A model generated the notes under the pieces. The model saw nothing but the letters and a program-made list of their open reading frames with translations. It was not told the DNA's origin and searched no databases. DNA of 64,000 nucleotides from Giardia muris (taxonomy: Eukaryota; Fornicata; Diplomonadida; Hexamitidae): assembly GCA_006247105.1 (NCBI GenBank), contig CM016925.1, forward strand, positions 124,001 to 188,000. The letters run 5' to 3'. This document shows, piece after piece, positions 1 to 8,788 of this stretch; position 1 is the first letter of the stretch, and each line of letters opens with the position of its first letter. A program made the translations under genes and the position numbers.

Positions 1-19
1 GACGAAAAGAGGGGGGGGT

Positions 20-60
20 CAAAAAAGTATGCGGATCAGATAAAACGACGTACTTTTTTG
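20..60. repeat. Perfect 10-bp inverted repeat
   Basis: The arms CAAAAAAGTA (20-29) and TACTTTTTTG (51-60) are exact reverse complements separated by 21 bases. A run of eight G lies just upstream (11-18). Nothing here codes for a recognisable protein. The A- and T-runs could serve as bidirectional promoter elements, since Giardia initiators are A-rich, or the structure may be incidental. Confidence 0.6.
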
Positions 61-74
61 CGCCCCGAAGTGAG

Positions 75-114
75 GTAGGGTAGGGTAACGTAGCGTAGTG
101 TAGCGTAGGGTAAA
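75..114 (+). repeat. Degenerate GTAGG pentamer array (telomere-like)
   Basis: Eight consecutive 5-base units all begin GTA: GTAGG, GTAGG, GTAAC, GTAGC, GTAGT, GTAGC, GTAGG, GTAAA. The undamaged units are in register with TAGGG, the known Giardia telomere repeat. The array is short and mutated, so it is not a live telomere. It could be an old interstitial telomere patch or chance polypurine sequence. Confidence 0.5.
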
Positions 115-160
115 GGGAGGAAGAAGGGAAGGAGAAGGAGGAAATCATCCCCGCGGAAAA

Positions 161-799
161 ATGACTACGACGACGAACTGGACGCGGATGCGGAAGGGCG
201 AAGGTGGGAGGGCGTCCGAAGCGCCAGAGAGACGCGGAAGATGTGCGTCTGGCCCGTCTCTCGGAGCCGTTGGGCTCAGCTGCATCTACGTGAAGGGAGG
301 GACGGAAAGGCATCCGAGACGAGCACTGGCACGGGTGGTCCTGGTGGACACGTGCGGAGACGTGTTGAAAGACAGCCTGTGCAGGCCGGAGGGGCGGGTG
401 TGGGACTACTGCACGGAAGAGACCGGGCTGAGTGAGAAGCTACTGGAAGAAGCGCCGACGACGAGGCAGGTAGGGGCGGAACTGAAGACGTTCGTCCTCG
501 GAAAGCTCGTCGGACACTCATTGGGAGGCGTTCTCAAGCAGCTCGGCTTACAAGTCTCCTGGAAGAACCGGATCGACCTCGCCCAAAATCCGGAAATCCG
601 AGACGAGCACGGCGGGAGTCTCGAGCGGGCGTTCATGGCGTCCGGGCTCCCGTTCGACGGCTCGCCCGTCTCCCTCGCCCGCTGCATGCTCAGCTTCTAC
701 CTCCAACGGCGGAACGCTTGGGATACTCGTGGCTCGGAACCCAAAAAATGCCGCTCCCGCCCGGCGAGATCCCCTACGCGGACATCGACGCGCTCCTGA
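161..799 (+). CDS. REX4/ISG20-like exonuclease fold, catalytic residues lost
   Basis: A 212-residue protein with initiator GGAAAAATGAC at the start. Residues 35-187 follow the REX4 family pattern: LARVVLVDTCG (57-66 region), DYCTEETGL (82-90), a VGHSL block (117-121), W134 and a final LARCMLSFY helix (172-180). Known members are 3'-5' RNA exonucleases using the DEDDh residues. At the expected sites this protein has Ser40 and Ile42 (for DxE), Val124 (for Asp after GHSL) and Gly167 and Leu172 (for His and Asp). All five would be lost. If the alignment is right, it is a pseudo-enzyme, perhaps RNA-binding or a scaffold. The last 17 codons overlap the next gene in another frame and look like non-domain sequence. 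A diverged pseudogene with an intact frame is the alternative. Confidence 0.55.
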   Translation: MTTTTNWTRMRKGEGGRASEAPERRGRCASGPSLGAVGLSCIYVKGGTERHPRRALARVVLVDTCGDVLKDSLCRPEGRVWDYCTEETGLSEKLLEEAPTTRQVGAELKTFVLGKLVGHSLGGVLKQLGLQVSWKNRIDLAQNPEIRDEHGGSLERAFMASGLPFDGSPVSLARCMLSFYLQRRNAWDTRGSEPKKCRSRPARSPTRTSTRS

Positions 800-1638
800 A
801 CAAGTACATGGCCGACTACGGGCTCTCGTTGACGACGGAGCCCCTCGACGCCTCGGGCGCCTGCCAGACAAGTCTCCTGGCCCAGGTGAACCAGACGAGT
901 CAAACGAGCCAAAATTTCGACTTCCCGCAAAATTCCAAAAACCGCCGGGCGTGCCAGACGCCCTTCGCCTCCGGGCTGCAGCGCGATCCACCCCCGCCCC
1001 TGCTCGACGAGAGCCTCTTTCGGAGCACGGCGATGACGAAAGGCACGGCGGCAGCGACGGCAAAGAGCGCGAACGCGGACGACGACTTGCGACTGGAGTC
1101 GATCGAGGAGCCCGTCGAGTTCGACGCGGACGCGGATGCTGACGCTGGTGCGACGAGGACGACGACGGGCGACGCGTCGGGCGTCCTGGCGCGGTACACG
1201 CGGAGCGTGGCGGCATTGAGGCGACACGTCAGGCGGCACGAACGAGAAGCGACGGGGACGGCGGCGATGACGACGACAACGGCGCGGCGGCGAAAGGCGG
1301 CGCGGCTTTCGAGCCCGATTTTGGGCGAGCTGTTCCCAGACGAGGACGCGGACGAAGCGGATGCGCACGTGCACGCGCGGCTGACGCACTTGGAGGCGCG
1401 GACGCTGCAGAACCGCGTCCACGCGCTGGAGTCGCTGCTCGAGCAGTCGAAGCGGACGATCTCGTCGCTGGAGCGGGAGAACCAGCGGCTGCGGAAGCTG
1501 CTGAGGCAGCGGGACGGCTCGACGCGGAAGGTGCTGACGCTCGAGCGCGAGGTACTCGCGTTGCAGACGCGGCTCCGGCGGTCCGAGTCGCTGCGCTCTC
1601 GGCAGGCCGCGGTCCTCAGGCGGGTCGTGGACGAGTAG
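748..1638 (+). CDS. Coiled-coil protein
   Basis: Predicted 296 residues starting at ATG 748, chosen because it carries CCAAAAAATG; the frame is open a little upstream without such a signal. Residues from about 211 to the end form a long Leu/Arg/Glu-rich heptad pattern typical of a coiled coil. The middle is Asp/Ala/Thr-rich and probably disordered, and a short NQTSQTSQN stretch sits near residue 50. No enzymatic motif is seen. Its architecture (Ser/Gln/Asn stretch plus coiled coil) resembles the protein at 7515-8765, so the two may be related cytoskeletal proteins. The 5' end overlaps the preceding gene by 52 bases. Two AGTGAAC signals follow the stop. Confidence 0.7.
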   Translation: MPLPPGEIPYADIDALLNKYMADYGLSLTTEPLDASGACQTSLLAQVNQTSQTSQNFDFPQNSKNRRACQTPFASGLQRDPPPPLLDESLFRSTAMTKGTAAATAKSANADDDLRLESIEEPVEFDADADADAGATRTTTGDASGVLARYTRSVAALRRHVRRHEREATGTAAMTTTTARRRKAARLSSPILGELFPDEDADEADAHVHARLTHLEARTLQNRVHALESLLEQSKRTISSLERENQRLRKLLRQRDGSTRKVLTLEREVLALQTRLRRSESLRSRQAAVLRRVVDE

Positions 1639-1640
1639 CG

Positions 1641-1655
1641 AGTGAACGAGTGAAC
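1641..1655 (+). terminator. Two tandem AGTGAAC poly(A) signals
   Basis: AGTGAAC occurs at 1641-1647 and again at 1649-1655, beginning two bases after the TAG of the coiled-coil gene. Both match AGTRAAY, the established Giardia polyadenylation signal. Confidence 0.6.
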
Positions 1656-1843
1656 GAGCGAGCGAGCGGACGGGGGCGGAAGGAACTAAGGCGGCCGAGA
1701 CGGGCGAGGCCGGCCTCGCAGGCGCGCCGGGAAGCGCAGCCAAAACCCGGACTTTGCGCACCGTGCGACCGTGCAACGACGTACGAGGATTCACAACTGG
1801 TCACGGAGGAACACTCCCGGTCATCGCCCTTCCGCCGTCGCGC

Positions 1844-2947
<1,104 letters not shown>

Positions 2948-4900
2948 TCACCCCACGTTCACGACCCGGAGCGCGAGGAGCTCACCCGTCACCCAAGCCT
3001 CCTCCTTATCCCCCCTCTCCTCTGCCTCCCTCGCCTCTTTCGCCTCTAGGCGCAGCGCCTGCTTCTCCCGCAGGTTCCCCTGGGCGCCCTCGAGCCCAAG
3101 CAGGACCCGACGACGCCCGTTCAGGTGACACGCGAACGGTGCCGCCGAAAGCGACCCCGTCGCGATGACGACGTCCGCGTCCTCGTCGACCCGCGTGAGG
3201 CGGAAGCGAGTGAAAAGCAACGGGCGCACTGACGGGAACTCCGGGACGGCCGTCCCGAGGCTCAGACAGAAGTGCGTGAAGTATTGGAAGCGCAGCCGCT
3301 CCAACCCAGTCAGCAGCGCGCAGCTCTCGTCCTGCACCGCCCCATACAACGCCGTCTCCTTCAGCTCGCGTAGAAAGGAGCCTTCCACGGCGACAGGAGG
3401 CGCCCGGATGCCTCCTCTGCCTCTCTCCGGCTCCTTCGTGACGTCCGTCTCGGTCGTCTCGGCTGCTTCGATCGTTTCAGTTGTCCCAGCCACGCCCGCG
3501 GCTTCCGGTGCGGCGCGTTTTCCTGTCTGGCCTATCGTAGGCAGCACAGGCGGCTGCGGGACCGTCTGAGGGTCCTCCGACGCCATTCTTGACGCCTCCA
3601 GCCTCTTGAATGGGCTATTTGGCCCGTCGGGCCTTCTTGGCGCGCTCGGAGTCCCGTTCGGAGACGCCTTCGGCCTTGCATCCGTCGCCGCGCCTTTCAG
3701 ACTTCGGCTCTCAATGAACTGGAAGCTCTCGTGGCTCGTCTCGAAGACCGCGAAGCGGAGCCCGCCGCACACGAAGGAGAACGGAAGCCCGACGAGCTCG
3801 ACCCCGGCCGCCCCGAGACCCGCCTCGGGCGTGTACGGGAGCGACGGGTAGAAGCAGTCGCTCGCCAGGGCGCAGTCCGGGTGCGACGCGACGAGGCAGC
3901 GGCGAAGCCGCTCAGAACGCGCCACCAACGCCCCCAACGACGCTAGAAACGCCTGGAGCGCGCGCTTCCCGTCCGCCATCCCCGGGTGCAGCTCGTTCGC
4001 CAGCGGGCCGAGCAGCACGAGCGTCGTCGGGCTCAGCGCGTCCACCACGCCGCCCAGCCACTCTACCGCCGTCTCGACGCTGTTCCCCCGGCTGACGAAG
4101 GGCCCTTTGAGGACCACGAGGACGAACGGCTCCCGAGAGTCCGCGGGAAGCGACAAAAACGACTCCTGCGTGTGCTGCGTGGGCGCATTTGAGACCGCCT
4201 TTGAGGCCTCCGACATACTCAGCGTCATCGGAGGCGGCTGGACCACCTCGAAGACGCGGAAGTTCCGGTCCCCGCAGGTATGGCCCCCGACGAGGATCAA
4301 CGCGCCCAAGTAGAGGACGAAGTCTCCGTCGTACGCGGCGGCCTCGATGGACATCGTGAGTGCTCCGGTGACGAAGTCGTCCTTGAGGCCCATCTGGACC
4401 TCGCCGGCGTGCCTGAGGACGTCATCCAGCGTCAGGTCGTACGCGGTCGCGCCTCGCCCGGCCCTCGAGACCGCGTCGGCGATGTCCTGCATCAGACGGC
4501 CCAGTGCGGTCTCCGGGTGCAACGGAAGCAGGAGGAACGCGTCGTCTGGCGAATGGATCAGAATCCCGACGCGCCAGGCCAGTCGGTTCCCCGGGGCCAT
4601 CTCCCGCGCCCTCCGCAGCGCCTCCAATCGCTCCCAGGCGCCATAATTCCGCTGTATCAGCGAGAAGACGACGTCCAGAAACGTCGTCGCCATCTGCGCC
4701 CCTCCTCCCGCCTTGGTCGACGCAAAGTCCGCCCACAGTCGCCCCACGGCGGTCTTTGAGGCTCCGGCTGGCCGTATCGCCGTCGTTAGCGTCGCGACCG
4801 TCCGCGGTTCAACCCGGAATCGCGCCTCGTCCGCCCGAAGAAGCCTGAAAAGGCTTCCCCCCGCCTTGAACGGGCTCCTGACGCCACCTCCCAGGCTCAT
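2948..4900 (-). CDS. POLA2: DNA polymerase alpha subunit B (POLA2-like)
   Basis: Predicted 650 residues. The order of elements matches the B subunit of the polymerase alpha-primase complex. First comes an OB-like stretch (LYLGALILVGG). Then an inactivated calcineurin-like phosphoesterase core with KGPFVSRGNS, LLGPL, and LVASHPDCALASDCFYPSLPY, equivalent to the family's 'VPS..D....YPQPP' box. The C-terminal strand segment DADVVIATGSL precedes a Gly/Leu end, where the family has 'PDVLIIPSEL...NPGRL'. A Pro/Ala/Thr-rich insert interrupts the core, and the N-terminal helical domain is poorly conserved. The subunit has no enzymatic role and links the polymerase to replication-fork factors. The start is preceded by AATTTTAATAG. 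Polymerase delta or epsilon B subunits are the alternatives. Confidence 0.72.
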   Translation of the reverse strand: MSLGGGVRSPFKAGGSLFRLLRADEARFRVEPRTVATLTTAIRPAGASKTAVGRLWADFASTKAGGGAQMATTFLDVVFSLIQRNYGAWERLEALRRAREMAPGNRLAWRVGILIHSPDDAFLLLPLHPETALGRLMQDIADAVSRAGRGATAYDLTLDDVLRHAGEVQMGLKDDFVTGALTMSIEAAAYDGDFVLYLGALILVGGHTCGDRNFRVFEVVQPPPMTLSMSEASKAVSNAPTQHTQESFLSLPADSREPFVLVVLKGPFVSRGNSVETAVEWLGGVVDALSPTTLVLLGPLANELHPGMADGKRALQAFLASLGALVARSERLRRCLVASHPDCALASDCFYPSLPYTPEAGLGAAGVELVGLPFSFVCGGLRFAVFETSHESFQFIESRSLKGAATDARPKASPNGTPSAPRRPDGPNSPFKRLEASRMASEDPQTVPQPPVLPTIGQTGKRAAPEAAGVAGTTETIEAAETTETDVTKEPERGRGGIRAPPVAVEGSFLRELKETALYGAVQDESCALLTGLERLRFQYFTHFCLSLGTAVPEFPSVRPLLFTRFRLTRVDEDADVVIATGSLSAAPFACHLNGRRRVLLGLEGAQGNLREKQALRLEAKEAREAEERGDKEEAWVTGELLALRVVNVG

Positions 4901-5115
4901 CTATTAAAATTCGACCCGCATACCCTCCCTCGATCATCAAGGGTCGGGACTCGGAGATCGACGACCGGACACCTCCTGATGGCCACGCATAACCCTCTTT
5001 CTTTTCTTTTCGCCCGTCTCTCCCCTGGAACGCTTACGAACCCTCGCGACGACGCCGGGAAACTCTGAAAAAAAAGAAAGGACGCACCCGAAAACATCCT
5101 TTTGAAGGCCGCCAT
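4897..5115 (-). CDS. Possible small ORF upstream of POLA2
   Basis: A 72-codon frame whose ATG (5115) follows GGTTTTT, so it carries a T- rather than A-rich element. Its stop TGA overlaps the start of the POLA2-like gene (ATGA). The product is Arg/Ser/Phe-rich and basic in the middle, with no recognised domain. It is the only reasonable content of the 356-bp interval 4901-5256, which otherwise holds only C- and T-rich non-coding sequence and presumably the POLA2 promoter. It could equally be a chance frame. Confidence 0.22.
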   Translation of the reverse strand: MAAFKRMFSGASFLFFQSFPASSRGFVSVPGERRAKRKERGLCVAIRRCPVVDLRVPTLDDRGRVCGSNFNR

Positions 5116-5256
5116 AAAAACCCTTCGAGGACGACGCTCCTGCTCGCCTCGACGCTGTAAAACCTGGTAGAACGCACGCACCTGACCGCCTCTCTTCCCG
5201 ATGACGCCTATGAGGGCCGCGAGGCCCAAAACCCAAAAACTGGGGACCCGACCGGA

Positions 5257-5817
5257 ATGTGGCCGTGCTTCGCAAGCTATGAGGAGCGACACGACTTCCA
5301 GGTCCGGCGAGTCGTGACGGGCCGTGGCATATGTTACAGGGTGGACTTTGAGGCACCGGCCCCGATCCCGGGGAAGATCTCCTTTTTGAACGCATGCATC
5401 CCGGCGATTACGATCTGGTTGGAGGAGGAGGGTGGAGGCGAGAGCGTGCAGGCGTCAGGGAAGATCGAGCTGATGACGAACCCGCACGTGCTAAGCGACG
5501 GGGGGACGAACGCGTTCACGGTGTACCGGGAGGCGCTACTCCCGCGCTTTGCGTGTGCGGCAGGGGAGCCGATCCTCATCGTTGCGCTCGAGCTGCGCTG
5601 CGCCCAGGCGAGCCCGGTGTGGGTGCGCGCGGGGCTTGAGCAGATCGCGATCTTCCATCGGATTTGCCACCGCCCACGCCTTCTCGGGCCTCCCCAGCCG
5701 CCCCAGCTGCTACTGCAGGACGGGAGCAACGAGAACGAGGGGCTTGCCGGACGTGCCTACCACCTGCTCAACGTAATTGCCGGGCTGAGCTACTACGTGG
5801 CTCAGGCGCGCACCTGA
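5257..5817 (+). CDS. Unknown protein, 186 residues
   Basis: I do not recognise the family. The protein reads as a single compact globular domain with alternating hydrophobic strands (RVDFEAPAPIPGKISF, AITIWLEEE, ILIVALELR) and a C-terminal hydrophobic helix (AYHLLNVIAGLSYYV). It has no signal peptide or clear membrane span. The start follows CCAAAAACTGGGG, with the A-tract about 20 bases upstream rather than adjacent. Codon use agrees with neighbouring genes and the frame is uninterrupted, so I take it as real. It ends 4 bp from the stop of the convergent gene. Confidence 0.65.
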   Translation: MWPCFASYEERHDFQVRRVVTGRGICYRVDFEAPAPIPGKISFLNACIPAITIWLEEEGGGESVQASGKIELMTNPHVLSDGGTNAFTVYREALLPRFACAAGEPILIVALELRCAQASPVWVRAGLEQIAIFHRICHRPRLLGPPQPPQLLLQDGSNENEGLAGRAYHLLNVIAGLSYYVAQART

Positions 5818-5821
5818 CGTC

Positions 5822-7510
5822 TTAGGGGGCGAGCAGGTCCTCAAGACGGACGAAATTGACGAGATCTACCGGCTTCTCGTGGAGTTCGGCCTGAAGTCTG
5901 GCGAGCCCGACGGCACGGGCGTCACGGGCATCAGTGCGTGGCCGTTCGCCACGTCTGAAGCGGTTGCTAGCGACGACGACGCCTGCCTGGCACGGGAGCG
6001 TGGCGAGTCTACCACGCCGAAGGTCGTCAGCGGCCTCCATCGCGTCTGGGCCAAGTCTGAGGTGCCCAGGGATCCGAAGCGCCGGTGAGTGGAGCAGTAA
6101 AGCGCCTCCGAGGGGGTAGTGGCACGCCTGGGCGATCATGGGCGTGCAGGCTGCACGGGGCTCCTCCTTCTCTTCGTTGGCACTCGTTAGGAACGCCAGT
6201 GGGATGTCTGGGGAGCACGTGAGCGGGTTTGGCTCGTTCAAGGAGTTCCTCCCTGGTAGGGGTGTGGTTCTCCCCTCGTAGACGCCTCTAATCGCCTTTG
6301 CCACGTCCTCCAGCAGTCCCTCGAGATTACTACTCCTCCCCATTCGTCCATCGTTCCGCTCCTTCCGCATATTCAGGTCCTGCTCCTCCTCTGGGATGAA
6401 GCCCAGTGTCTCCAGTGTCGGAAAGTCCAGGTCCATCCCTTGGGCAGCCAATAACGTTCGTAATAGCTCTGGACTTAGGTCTGAGGAAAAGGAGATCCCA
6501 AGGTCGCCACGTGCAGAGGGACCGGTGGAACCAGAGGGACCGGGGGGACTACCAATACCAGGACTCCCCTGTCCCTTCCCTTGGCCCTGTAGATGTGCCT
6601 GCCCTGGGAAACAGGTATAGAGATCGCAACTGTCAATGATCGCCGCCTGGACCTTCTCGTGCTGGATGAAGAGGGATTTCAGTAGCCGTTCCCCAGTCAG
6701 GTGTGGTCTCCCGCCACCATCTTGTCGTTGTGATGGGTCGAGGGACGTCGTGGGCAGCTGGACCTTACATGTCCCGCTTGCTTTCCCATCGAGATACTCC
6801 TTTAACGTTAGCCCCGTCAGGAGGTCAATGTGCTCCTTCTTGAGCCCGTGGCGGCCGTGGATCCGCATGGGGGAGACCGCTGCAAGGCACAGGTGTATCT
6901 GGAACTGGCGTTGCAGCTCTTTTTCGCCTTCGTCACGCCCGGGCCGCCACAGATCTCGATAGAACTGCAGTATGTGCAATGCCCGCCTCAGTCCATCCTG
7001 TCCTTCCTTGGAGACAGAGGAGAAGAGCGACGAGGCGCTTCCAGTCCCCCCAATCCCGTTCAATATCAATGTCGCATAGAGCCTGAAGGCTCGGAGACAG
7101 GAGACTGGCGAAAAGGGCCGCGAGCTCAGGCTGTCCGAGACCAGGAAGAAGTTGAAACTGTACTGCCGCGCGAGGTCGACGATCTCGACAAGTTCGAAGA
7201 ACGTCCAGAGCGGATAGTCATTCGTCGACGCCAGGTGCATGTAATACCGCTCCTCGGACAGGACGGGGAACGCCGGAAGGCTCAGGTTCGTCAAGACCGC
7301 GGCATGGTAGCGCTGGACCGCCGCCTCGTCGCCCTCTTTCTCGAAGGGAGTCCGCAGCATGACCCCCGGTAGGCCCTCGTGCCCCAGAACCCGCCGCTCC
7401 GCCAGCACCATTCGGCTCGTCTCCGTCAGCCGTCTCAAGGGGTGTGTCGGTGGCGTCGTTTGCATCGTCTGTGCCATTTGTAGCGCCTTTGGCCTGTTCG
7501 AGGCACTCAT
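5822..7510 (-). CDS. Unknown protein, 562 residues
   Basis: Starts at ATG 7510 in ATTAAAATGAG. The frame is open for another 125 codons upstream, but that part is antisense to the coding sequence of the opposite gene and has no initiator. The N-terminal two-thirds is helical and globular (for example PLWTFFELVEIVDLARQYSF and ALHILQFYRDLW). The middle has a Gly/Pro/Ser-rich linker, GQGKGQGSPGIGSPPGPSG. No catalytic motif or membrane span is seen and I cannot name it. It is divergent from the coiled-coil gene with only four bases between the two start codons. Confidence 0.65.
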   Translation of the reverse strand: MSASNRPKALQMAQTMQTTPPTHPLRRLTETSRMVLAERRVLGHEGLPGVMLRTPFEKEGDEAAVQRYHAAVLTNLSLPAFPVLSEERYYMHLASTNDYPLWTFFELVEIVDLARQYSFNFFLVSDSLSSRPFSPVSCLRAFRLYATLILNGIGGTGSASSLFSSVSKEGQDGLRRALHILQFYRDLWRPGRDEGEKELQRQFQIHLCLAAVSPMRIHGRHGLKKEHIDLLTGLTLKEYLDGKASGTCKVQLPTTSLDPSQRQDGGGRPHLTGERLLKSLFIQHEKVQAAIIDSCDLYTCFPGQAHLQGQGKGQGSPGIGSPPGPSGSTGPSARGDLGISFSSDLSPELLRTLLAAQGMDLDFPTLETLGFIPEEEQDLNMRKERNDGRMGRSSNLEGLLEDVAKAIRGVYEGRTTPLPGRNSLNEPNPLTCSPDIPLAFLTSANEEKEEPRAACTPMIAQACHYPLGGALLLHSPALRIPGHLRLGPDAMEAADDLRRGRLATLPCQAGVVVASNRFRRGERPRTDARDARAVGLARLQAELHEKPVDLVNFVRLEDLLAP

Positions 7511-7517
7511 TTTAATG
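7508..7517. promoter_or_regulatory. Bidirectional initiator, start codons 4 bp apart
   Basis: The sequence CAT-TTTA-ATG holds the minus-strand start codon (7508-7510), four bases, and the plus-strand start codon (7515-7517). Giardia promoters are known to be short, AT-rich and inherently bidirectional, with very short 5' leaders. Here any other promoter element must lie inside the opposite gene's coding sequence. Confidence 0.6.
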
Positions 7518-8765
7518 GATCCGACATCACACGGAAAACAGCCAGAGGACCCGTCCCAGCAGTCGCACAGTGACGGCGTTGATGGACTTTGTGGCCCTGA
7601 CGGCGGCAACAGCTCCCTCGACGCCCTCTCGGCGGAGAATGCACACCTCCGAGCCCGTCTCGAGGAAAGCAAGGCGTTGATGCGGCGACTGTTGAGTGGG
7701 ACGCGACTCCAGGCAAGCCAGGCTCGTCTACTGGAAACGTTCCAGGTGCAGAACGCAGAGACCCACGCGCGTCTAGAACAGCTCGAGAGCGCGTTCATCG
7801 CACGTGAGGAGCATTGCCGACGCCTCCTCGCCGAGAACTCCGTCCTCCAGGAGCACGTCGCGAGACTTACCCTGCTCAACGACACGTACTGCGAGGCCCT
7901 CTCGGGCTTACCAGGCCCCTCTCACGACCCAAGTTCGCGCACCTTCTCGCAGCTCAAGGAGGACGTCCGCCAGCAGGTCGCCTCGGCTGTCGAGACCGAG
8001 TTTGTTCGCCAGTTACTCTTGAAGGAGCGGACGGCTGACAACGCACATGAAAAACAACGCAAAGGCGTCCAAAGGAAGTCTAGAACTAACAAGGGAGCTG
8101 TTAAGAGCAAAGGAGGCACTAAGAAGCCTAGCAGAGGTCGTCCTTTGAAGCAGACCTTTGTAGAACCTCCTCCTCAGCCACCTCCACAAACCTCTCTTGA
8201 AACTGACCTCGAAGAACTCGAAGGGCTCTCACATATCACAGAAGAGGAGCCGGAAGCCTCTTCTCCTCCCTCTCCTCACTCCTCATTCGCGGAACCCCCA
8301 GAACGCCTGGAGCCGTCAAACACACACATCCCTTCCTTTTACAAGCGACACATTTACGAGACCGTCCAGCCGCTCCTCGAAAACATGCTCCACCTTCAGG
8401 CTGACAATGACGCCCTTCGCGCCTTGCTCGACGAGCGTGACGCCGAGATCGCGCACCTCACACGCCTCGTCTCGAAGCTATGCGACTGTGATGAGCGCGG
8501 GATCGAGAAGAAGCTTAGGGCGTTGCAGTCCCTCGCGCTAGAGGGCTCGAAGACCGTCGAATCGGAAGACTCGTTGAGCCATGTGAGTCAGAACAGCCAA
8601 AATAGTCAAAACAGCCAGAATAGCCAGTTGAAAGACATTCAGTACCCGAGCGTCCCCTCGAGCCGCGAGCACGTCCTACAGGCACACGCACAGCAGCTTG
8701 AAGAGCTCTCGCACGACGTTCGAGACCTGCAGCGTGCAGCCCTCAGCGTCTCCGCCCTTCAGTAA
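7515..8765 (+). CDS. Coiled-coil protein with SQN repeat
   Basis: Predicted 416 residues from ATG 7515. Heptad-rich segments occupy about residues 40-130 (AHLRARLEESKALMRRLL) and 280-330 (LQADNDALRALLDERDAEI). A basic linker of Lys/Arg/Pro lies between them. Near residue 357 is a fourfold SQN tripeptide repeat encoded by an imperfect 9-bp tandem repeat. The architecture suggests a structural or cytoskeletal role and nothing more specific. Its stop is 23 bp from that of the convergent kinase. Confidence 0.7.
   Translation: MDPTSHGKQPEDPSQQSHSDGVDGLCGPDGGNSSLDALSAENAHLRARLEESKALMRRLLSGTRLQASQARLLETFQVQNAETHARLEQLESAFIAREEHCRRLLAENSVLQEHVARLTLLNDTYCEALSGLPGPSHDPSSRTFSQLKEDVRQQVASAVETEFVRQLLLKERTADNAHEKQRKGVQRKSRTNKGAVKSKGGTKKPSRGRPLKQTFVEPPPQPPPQTSLETDLEELEGLSHITEEEPEASSPPSPHSSFAEPPERLEPSNTHIPSFYKRHIYETVQPLLENMLHLQADNDALRALLDERDAEIAHLTRLVSKLCDCDERGIEKKLRALQSLALEGSKTVESEDSLSHVSQNSQNSQNSQNSQLKDIQYPSVPSSREHVLQAHAQQLEELSHDVRDLQRAALSVSALQ
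8586..8627 (+). repeat. 9-bp tandem repeat AGYCARAAY, in frame
   Basis: Four units (AGTCAGAAC, AGCCAAAAT, AGTCAAAAC, AGCCAGAAT) plus AGCCAG, encoding (Ser-Gln-Asn)4-Ser-Gln. Every difference between units is a purine or pyrimidine transition. Confidence 0.85.
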
Positions 8766-8788
8766 CCGTTCTCCCCTTATCTCTCTCT

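Noticed and set aside
75..114. A functional telomere
   Set aside because: Only 40 bp, most units mutated, and unrelated sequence continues on the outer side.
548..1794. Long minus-strand frames opposite the REX4-like and coiled-coil genes
   Set aside because: The products are Arg/Pro/Ser-rich and arise from G+C-rich codons on the other strand. No initiator or domain is seen.
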